A DNA stretch of 11,018 bases. Origin: an uncultured Bacteroidota bacterium (GTDB lineage: Bacteria > Bacteroidota > Bacteroidia > NS11-12g > UBA955). The DNA is taken from contig CAJBKH010000251.1 in assembly GCA_903953615.1 (NCBI GenBank), positions 1 through 11,018 on the forward strand, read 5' to 3'. The notes beneath the pieces are model-generated. The model was not told the DNA's origin, made no database searches, and was given only the letters and a program-made list of their open reading frames with translations. This document shows, one piece after another, positions 6,344 through 11,018 of the stretch (positions are counted from its first letter, which is position 1; every line of letters begins with the position of its first letter). A program made the translations under genes and the position numbers.

Positions 6344-8066
6344 TTTTTGTCAATATTCCTTCCTTAATTTTAAATATTTGATCGCAAAGATGCAGTATTC
6401 TGTTTTGATGTGCAATAATTAAAATGGTAACTTGTTGATCCTTTAATTTCTTTAAACTTTCTATGATGATATGCTCAGCTTCTGCATCTAAAGCACTGGT
6501 TGCTTCATCAAACAATAGCACCTTTGCATTTTTATACAAAGCCCTCGCTATGGCTATTCTTTGCTTCTGTCCTTCACTAATCTTTACGCCTTGTTCACCC
6601 AAAATTGTAAATTTACCACTGGGCAGTGTATTTATAAATTCGCAAATACCAGAATTCTCAATTGCCCTTTCCAATTTATCTTCATCTACAAATTCAGAAA
6701 AAGTAATATTTTCGATCAAGGATTTATTAAAAATAAATGGCGATTGGTGCACAAAGCCTAACTGATTTTGCCAGCTGCTTATTTGTTCAGATTGCAAGGG
6801 TTTTCCATCTATTCTTATCTCGCCCTCATTAGGTTTTATTAAACCAGCTACAATTTTTAATAACGTGCTTTTACCGCTTCCGCTAGTGCCCGTTATACCA
6901 ATTATATCGCCTTTATTAATCGCTAAATCAATGTTATTTAATAACCTTATTGAACTGTCTGCATATTTGAAACCAATATTATACAACTCAATCTTTTGAT
7001 GAACTACTATAGGGTGTTCTAAATGTTGAGGTGAAACAGTATCGTTGTTTTTTAAAAAATCTATCGTGTATTGGTAATGCTTAATCTTCATTAAAGCGAC
7101 AAGCAGTCGATTTAAAGCTGGTATCAATCTAAAAACGGATAATACAAAAATAGCACCCAGCAATCTTAACCCACCTGGATTATGTGAAAAAAAGTAACCA
7201 TATACTACCAATATAATAACGCCTATTAAAACAACAAATTCATTGGCACGAGAAGGTATTAGCTGATATTGCATCGACTTAAAATCATACTCTAAAAGTG
7301 GCCTTTGTTTGCCTAAAAAATCCTTAATAAAATACCCTGAAGTATGGTTTATTTTAATGTCTGCCAAACCATTAATTCCAATATTCAAACTCTCGATGGT
7401 CTTCTCTCTTTGGTCCTTTGCTTTTTGACCGAGCGCATATACCTTGTTTTTAACTGTCTTATTAATGAAATAAAATGCTGGTCCTGTAATTAATGCAATT
7501 AGTAAAAACACCAAAGGATTAAACCACATAATGAATAAAATAACAAAAATAACAATCACACTTTCCCCAATAATACCAATAAAAGGCAATAGAATACCCG
7601 TTGCATAATAAAACGAATTAAAATGTATTTTTTGAAGCAATTCTGAAGTACCGCTTGCAACTATTTTGAGGTAATTTTGATTCACTGAATGGTAAAACGT
7701 TTTTTCAGTGAACTTTTGAACCAATTCAGTACATAATTTTTGGATGTTGTTCTGAATACTAACTGCCAATATGTTTTTAATGGCAAAAAATACAACTACA
7801 CTTAAAATTAAAATAATCAAAAAACTAGCCTCGCTTGGCAAACCAGAATGCTTGAAAACATAACGCACTTTGCTGCTTTTTTCCAAAAAATCACCGTCAA
7901 TAGCTAACATTAAAATTGGCACTACAGCGGCTAAGCCGATTACATCAGCAATCGAAACAAGGCTTGTTAATACCAATAACCTACGCCCCTTTTTTTGATG
8001 AGACTTATCAAGTAGTTGCTTGATACTATTTAAAGCATGCAATATGGCATTGGTAGAAGCTGACAA
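6336..8066 (-). CDS. PglK/MsbA-type ABC exporter, probable lipid-linked glycan flippase
   Basis: The 576-aa half-transporter has an N-terminal membrane domain (hydrophobic segments near 30-56, 81-102, 155-177, 178-201, 276-293 and 301-316) and a C-terminal ATPase. Motifs are Walker A GTSGSGKST (393-401), Q-loop Gln441, signature ISEGQ (496-500, Glu replacing the usual second Gly of LSGGQ), Walker B VLLFDE (516-521) and H-loop His553. The segment RLIPALNRLL (313-322) followed by HYQYTIDFL resembles the same place in the Campylobacter flippase PglK. It probably moves a lipid-linked oligosaccharide across the inner membrane, though lipid or other substrates are possible. The only fitting start is TTG at 8066: an in-frame TAA lies two codons upstream and the first internal Met is residue 53. 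It is the first gene of the minus-strand locus, with a -7 element about 40 bases upstream. Confidence 0.87.
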   Translation of the reverse strand: MSASTNAILHALNSIKQLLDKSHQKKGRRLLVLTSLVSIADVIGLAAVVPILMLAIDGDFLEKSSKVRYVFKHSGLPSEASFLIILILSVVVFFAIKNILAVSIQNNIQKLCTELVQKFTEKTFYHSVNQNYLKIVASGTSELLQKIHFNSFYYATGILLPFIGIIGESVIVIFVILFIMWFNPLVFLLIALITGPAFYFINKTVKNKVYALGQKAKDQREKTIESLNIGINGLADIKINHTSGYFIKDFLGKQRPLLEYDFKSMQYQLIPSRANEFVVLIGVIILVVYGYFFSHNPGGLRLLGAIFVLSVFRLIPALNRLLVALMKIKHYQYTIDFLKNNDTVSPQHLEHPIVVHQKIELYNIGFKYADSSIRLLNNIDLAINKGDIIGITGTSGSGKSTLLKIVAGLIKPNEGEIRIDGKPLQSEQISSWQNQLGFVHQSPFIFNKSLIENITFSEFVDEDKLERAIENSGICEFINTLPSGKFTILGEQGVKISEGQKQRIAIARALYKNAKVLLFDEATSALDAEAEHIIIESLKKLKDQQVTILIIAHQNRILHLCDQIFKIKEGILTKND

Positions 8067-8098
8067 TATTTAACGATGTTTTCTAATTATTTTACTAT

Positions 8099-8105
8099 TA
8101 CTTTG
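8099..8105 (+). promoter_or_regulatory. Candidate -7 element for the LUD-domain gene
   Basis: TACTTTG matches the Bacteroidota -7 consensus TAnnTTTG with one spacer base missing. It lies 29 bases before the GTG start at 8135, giving a short leader. No convincing -33 TTG-type element was found upstream. Confidence 0.4.
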
Positions 8106-8113
8106 CAAATGTA
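8106..8113 (-). promoter_or_regulatory. Candidate -7 element for the polysaccharide locus
   Basis: On the minus strand this reads TACATTTG, an exact fit to TAnnTTTG. It ends 39 bases before the TTG start of the flippase gene, leaving a leader of roughly 30 bases. It abuts the plus-strand element at 8099-8105 within the palindrome TTTGCAAA (8102-8109). A clear -33 element is not visible. Confidence 0.5.
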
Positions 8114-8134
8114 GTTTTTATTCTACAAATCATT

Positions 8135-8710
8135 GTGTTTGATATTACTCCAAAAGAACAAACAATAAAACAGATTCGAAAGGGTTTAGTACAACCGCTT
8201 CCGAACCAATATCCTTTGCTAAATTTTGAGAGTGATATTTTTAAAGAATCAATGGTTTTGGCAGATGAAGATTTTATAACTGAATGGGTAAAAAATGGTT
8301 ATTTCTTCAATACTTGTGGTAATAGTTATGATTTTTTATCCCAAATTATTCAATTAAAAACAGATAAAAATCTCGGTAACATTGCATTAGGCGAGAAAAA
8401 ACTGACTGATTTATTCAATGATAATGGTATTGAACATATCCCAGCAGAAAAAATTGAAAATACACTTATTGTTACCTGTCTAAAATTAGAAAGTAGCAGT
8501 ATGTCCGTCTGTTTTAGTTCAGAAATACAGCCAATAAAGGCCATAGCATCTGCTAAAAATTTAATTATTTATGCTAAAAACAGTACAGTTGGAACACCCT
8601 CTAGTAAATCTTTTATAAGCGATCTTGCTGTAAAAAGCGACTTTAGAATACAATTAACGATTGACTATTTTAAGCGCATGAAGTCTGTTTACCTTTTCAT
8701 AGAGTTGTAA
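8135..8710 (+). CDS. LUD-domain (LutC-like) protein
   Basis: The 191-aa product fits, by overall layout, the small LUD-domain proteins common in Bacteroidota and related to LutC/YkgG, a subunit linked to lactate utilisation in other bacteria. Supporting features are the N-terminal helix TPKEQTIKQIRKGL (5-18), the early GYFFNTCGNSYDFLSQI (55-71), the core strand-turn ENTLIVTCLKLESSSMSVCFSSE (108-130), the hydrophobic strand NLIIYAKNSTVG (142-153) and the C-terminal VYLFIEL (185-191). The Thr-Gly-Thr/Ser turn usual in LutC is replaced by SSSMS, so the ligand site may differ. No lutA or lutB neighbour is present, so a lactate role should not be assumed. The start is GTG 8135; the first in-frame ATG (residue 40) would cut off the conserved N-terminus. 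It is divergent from the polysaccharide locus. Identity rests on remembered family layout. Confidence 0.72.
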   Translation: MFDITPKEQTIKQIRKGLVQPLPNQYPLLNFESDIFKESMVLADEDFITEWVKNGYFFNTCGNSYDFLSQIIQLKTDKNLGNIALGEKKLTDLFNDNGIEHIPAEKIENTLIVTCLKLESSSMSVCFSSEIQPIKAIASAKNLIIYAKNSTVGTPSSKSFISDLAVKSDFRIQLTIDYFKRMKSVYLFIEL

Positions 8711-8761
8711 TACGCAATGGTGGTATGTCTCTAATTAGGAGGAAGACAAGTGGTTTTTCCG

Positions 8762-8769
8762 TACCTTTG
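8762..8769 (+). promoter_or_regulatory. -7 promoter element of rluB, very close to the start codon
   Basis: TACCTTTG is an exact TAnnTTTG match ending only 8 bases before the rluB ATG at 8778. A transcript starting about 7 bases after it would have almost no leader. The gap 8711-8777 holds no other clear signal; an AGGAGG at 8739-8744 is too far from the ATG to act as its ribosome-binding site and would lie upstream of the transcript start. Confidence 0.55.
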
Positions 8770-8777
8770 CAGTAGTT

Positions 8778-10505
8778 ATGCCATATAATAGAGATAATAA
8801 GAACGATAAACCGTTCAAAAAAAATTATTCGAAACCGGATACAGACCGCAAGAAGCGTTATGATTCTAATAGCGAAACCCCTTCTGAGCGATACAATCCA
8901 AATGATAAGGATGAGCTGGCACCTCCTCGCTTTTTAGCTCCACCTCCAAGTAAGTCATACAATAGAGATGGCGCAGGTTCTGGACCAAAAAGACCTTACG
9001 AAAGAAAAGACACAGGTGGTTTCGGAGATAAACCCAAAAGACCTTACGAAAAAAGAGATAATGCTGACTTTGGCGATCGCCCAAAGAAAACATATGAGAG
9101 AAAAGATGCTGGTAGCTTTGGTGACAAACCAAAAAGACCGTATGAGAAAAGAGATGGCGCTGGTTATAACGACCGTCCAAAAAATCCATACGAAAGAAAA
9201 ACAAGCAGTAACTTTGGTGATAAACCAAAGCGACCATACGAGAAAAGAGACAATGCTAGCTTTGGAGATGCTTCTAAAAGACCTTACGAAAAAAGAGACA
9301 ATGCTGGATTTAACGACCGTGCAAAACGCCCTTATGAGAAAAGAGATGGCGCTGGCTTTGGTGATGGATCCAAAAAACCTTATGAAAAAAGAGACAATGC
9401 TGGATTTAACGACCGCGCAAAACGCCCTTATGAGAAAAGGGATGGCGCTGGCTTTGGCGATGGTGGCAAACGTCCATACGAAAAACGCGACAGCGCTGGC
9501 TTTAATGATAGACCCAAAAAACCTTATGAAAAAAGGGATGGTGCTGGCTTCGATAGGCCTGTAAGATCCTATGAGAAAAGAGACAGTAATGATTTTAACG
9601 ACCGACCTGCTAGACCTTATGAAAAAAGAGAAACTGGCAGTCCATTTGATAAAAAAGATGGTACTAAAAAACCATTTCGCCCAAGCTACGATCCAGAAAT
9701 AAAAGTTAAAAAATCATATGCCGATGCGCCTAAGAAAACCTTTAGTGAAAGAAAAAAAGAATTAACCGGTGATACCCATGCAAAAGAGGATATCAGATTA
9801 AATAAATATGTCGCCAATTCAGGTGTTTGCAGCCGCAGAGAAGCCGATGAATTAATTTCAAAAGGCACTGTAACAGTTAATGGCAAAGTAATTACCGAAA
9901 TGGGTTACCGCGTTAAATTAACAGATACCGTTTGTTATGAAGGCAAAAAAATATTGCCAGAACCATTCGTATATATCTTAATGAATAAGCCAAAAGATTT
10001 TCTAACCACTACAGAAGATGATAAAGGCAGAAAAACAGTAATGGATTTGGTAGCCGATAAGATTGAGCAGCGTATTTTCCCAGTTGGGCGTTTAGATAGA
10101 AATACGACTGGTGTTTTATTGTTAACCAATGATGGCGAAGTAACCCAAGCGCTTACACACCCTAGCTTTGAAATAAAAAAAATATACCAAGTTGAATTGG
10201 ACAAAAAAGCCACCAGTGCCGATTTAGATAAATTGGTAAGTGGCATTGAACTTGAAGATGGCGAAGCCCATGCCGATGGTGTGGCTTTTGTCGAATCAGA
10301 AGACAAAAGACATATTGGCATTGAGATACACAGTGGTAGAAACCGCATTGTAAGAAGAATGTTCGAGCACCTTGGATTTGAAGTGGAAAAGCTTGATAGA
10401 GTAAGCTTTGGTATTTTTACTAAGAAAGACTTGCCAAGAGGTAAATGGCGCCATTTAACCCAAGGCGAAGTAGGTTTCTTAATGAAACTGAAAAGTAAAA
10501 TGTAA
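8778..10505 (+). CDS. rluB: RluB/RsuA-family rRNA pseudouridine synthase with long repetitive basic N-terminal extension
   Basis: The 575-aa protein has two parts. Residues 1-337 are a low-complexity, highly charged extension dominated by tandem units (see the repeat entry) and predicted to be disordered. Residues about 338-390 are an S4 RNA-binding domain (IRLNKYVANSGVCSRREADE), and about 396-570 the catalytic domain, with VGRLDRNTTGVLLLTNDG at 436-453 carrying catalytic Asp440, KIYQVEL near 468-474 and the motif SGRNRIVRRMFEHLGF at 519-534. RluB converts one uridine of 23S rRNA helix 89 to pseudouridine in the large ribosomal subunit; RluB rather than RsuA or RluE/F is inferred from the S4 domain and the length of the core (about 240 aa). 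Basic extensions are frequent on this enzyme in Bacteroidota and may bind RNA. The ATG at 8778 is the only reasonable start; there is no other Met before residue 375. Confidence 0.93.
   Translation: MPYNRDNKNDKPFKKNYSKPDTDRKKRYDSNSETPSERYNPNDKDELAPPRFLAPPPSKSYNRDGAGSGPKRPYERKDTGGFGDKPKRPYEKRDNADFGDRPKKTYERKDAGSFGDKPKRPYEKRDGAGYNDRPKNPYERKTSSNFGDKPKRPYEKRDNASFGDASKRPYEKRDNAGFNDRAKRPYEKRDGAGFGDGSKKPYEKRDNAGFNDRAKRPYEKRDGAGFGDGGKRPYEKRDSAGFNDRPKKPYEKRDGAGFDRPVRSYEKRDSNDFNDRPARPYEKRETGSPFDKKDGTKKPFRPSYDPEIKVKKSYADAPKKTFSERKKELTGDTHAKEDIRLNKYVANSGVCSRREADELISKGTVTVNGKVITEMGYRVKLTDTVCYEGKKILPEPFVYILMNKPKDFLTTTEDDKGRKTVMDLVADKIEQRIFPVGRLDRNTTGVLLLTNDGEVTQALTHPSFEIKKIYQVELDKKATSADLDKLVSGIELEDGEAHADGVAFVESEDKRHIGIEIHSGRNRIVRRMFEHLGFEVEKLDRVSFGIFTKKDLPRGKWRHLTQGEVGFLMKLKSKM
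8994..9614 (+). repeat. Thirteen tandem 48-bp coding repeats (PYEKRD-type units) in rluB
   Basis: Residues 73-279 of RluB consist of 13 head-to-tail units of 16 residues (one, at 249-263, has 15), with consensus PYEKRDNAGFGDRPKR. A partial 14th unit (PYEKRETGSPFD) follows. PYE(K/R) is nearly fixed, with SYEK or TYER in single units; the GF(G/N)D part alternates between FGD and FND. The units are strongly charged, with Lys/Arg, Asp/Glu and one or two aromatic residues each. The period is a multiple of three, so length changes by whole units keep the frame. Confidence 0.95.
9282..9473 (+). repeat. Recent 96-bp higher-order duplication within the rluB repeat
   Basis: Units 7-8 (9282-9377) and units 9-10 (9378-9473) are almost identical two-unit blocks. 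By eye they differ at about ten of 96 bases, and six of these are clustered in the last 12 bases; the first four differences are synonymous. This indicates duplication of a two-unit block. Confidence 0.85.
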
Positions 10506-10507
10506 GC

Positions 10508-11018
10508 TTATTTAGTCTTTACTACTTTTGCCCAATATTGATAGCCTTCATTTTCAATGGCTATAAAATAGATGCCTTCGCTCAAATTCACCAGGTTTAG
10601 GGTGTTGATTTGATTCGCTGCAACCTTTTCGCTTATCAATAATTTTCCTTCTAAGTTGAATAAATTCAACACACCTGTTACTGGCGTTTGAATTGTCAAT
10701 TCTCCGCTGGTTGGATTGGGATAAAGATTTACCAATTGTCTGATGGTATGGATACCACTCATAACTTTATTCAATCGAAAGGTAATGGAGTCAATAACCT
10801 TGCAGATTCCATTATCTATCGTCAGAAATACCTTATAGGTGCCACTGTCTTTGTAATAAATACCCTTAGGATATTTTTGTGAAACGGTATCACCATTGCC
10901 ATAATACCAAAGCCAATTGAAATTGCTTAAATTCATGTTGGTATCTGTAATGTTAAAATCAACCAGGTATTTTGTATTCGCTTGTAGTGAATAATTAAAC
11001 TTAAATTGAGGTTTTACA
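10508..11018 (-). CDS. Secreted protein C-terminus: PKD-like domain plus type IX secretion sorting domain (type A); N-terminus outside window
   Basis: The frame is open to the right edge (169 codons visible), so the Met at 10936 is internal and not a start. Residues about 6-84, counted from the edge, resemble a PKD or Ig-like fold: YLVDFN, then WYYGNGDTV (37-45, in the place of the usual W-F-G-D-G), then YYKDSGTYKVFLTIDNG (54-70). After a linker, residues 98-169 are a type A sorting domain: LYPNPTSGELTI at the front, GVLNLFNLEGKLL (115-127), LSEGIYFIAIEN (145-156) and a basic end AKVVKTK. By family this tail directs export through the type IX system and is then cleaved, with the protein released or fixed to the surface. 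What the main body does cannot be told from this window. The stop lies 2 bp from the rluB stop on the other strand. Confidence 0.9.
   Translation of the reverse strand, partial: VKPQFKFNYSLQANTKYLVDFNITDTNMNLSNFNWLWYYGNGDTVSQKYPKGIYYKDSGTYKVFLTIDNGICKVIDSITFRLNKVMSGIHTIRQLVNLYPNPTSGELTIQTPVTGVLNLFNLEGKLLISEKVAANQINTLNLVNLSEGIYFIAIENEGYQYWAKVVKTK

Noticed and set aside
8739..8744. AGGAGG as the rluB ribosome-binding site
   Set aside because: It lies more than 30 bases before the ATG and upstream of the likely promoter element, so it would not be in the transcript from that promoter.
8968..9564. 198-aa plus-strand frame and a 123-aa minus-strand frame (8866-9237) inside rluB
   Set aside because: The 48-bp repeat period is a multiple of three, which keeps other frames open; both lie wholly inside the well-supported pseudouridine synthase gene and encode only repeat artefacts.
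8994..9614. CRISPR-like or non-coding tandem repeat
   Set aside because: Units are head-to-tail without spacers, keep the reading frame, and vary mainly within protein constraints, so this is a coding repeat.
10508..10936. Complete 142-aa small protein starting at 10936
   Set aside because: The frame stays open to the window edge and the Met falls inside a PKD-like domain, so this is the tail of a larger secreted protein.

Overview
The window is AT-rich, gene-dense DNA that looks like the Bacteroidota (Flavobacteriia, Sphingobacteriia or Chitinophagia type). Four things point there: a C-terminal type A sorting domain of the type IX secretion system, a UpxY-type NusG paralogue heading a polysaccharide export operon, an RluB pseudouridine synthase with a long basic repetitive N-terminal extension, and Bacteroidota-type -7 promoter elements (TAnnTTTG) with no consistent Shine-Dalgarno sequences. 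No tRNA, rRNA, CRISPR array, insertion sequence or phage gene was seen.

Positions 1-8066 hold a surface-polysaccharide locus read entirely on the minus strand. In transcription order it begins with a PglK/MsbA-type ABC flippase (8066-6336), a Gfo/Idh/MocA sugar-nucleotide oxidoreductase (6343-5312) and a family 2 glycosyltransferase (5310-4591), all overlapping or one base apart. After a 130-bp gap with two inverted repeats comes a winged-helix protein fused to a degenerate nucleotidyltransferase domain (4460-3936). After another 130-bp gap comes the second tight unit: a UpxY-like antiterminator (3805-3299), the ABC-2 permease Wzm (3302-2448), the ATPase Wzt with a C-terminal carbohydrate-binding domain (2448-1168), and a GT-B glycosyltransferase that runs off the left edge (1166-1). 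The two regulators sit in the middle of the locus, so there are probably at least two transcription units. The enzymes would build a lipid-linked glycan, and the two ABC systems would move it, or its intermediates, across the inner membrane.

Positions 8067-8134 form a short divergent promoter region with back-to-back -7 elements. From there the plus strand carries a small LUD-domain (LutC-like) protein (8135-8710) and RluB (8778-10505). The N-terminal extension of RluB contains thirteen tandem 15-16-residue units (PYEKRD(N/G)AGF...). RluB converges, with a 2-bp gap, on a minus-strand gene entering from the right edge. That gene encodes the C-terminus of a secreted protein with a PKD-like domain and a type IX sorting signal.

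Several starts differ from the first or longest possible one. TTG is preferred for the left-edge glycosyltransferase and the flippase, and GTG for the permease and LUD protein; for three others an internal ATG is better than an upstream TTG. I see no single feature that proves a new system. The most interesting items are the winged-helix/pseudo-nucleotidyltransferase regulator with a hairpin next to its start codon, and the evolving repeat domain of RluB.
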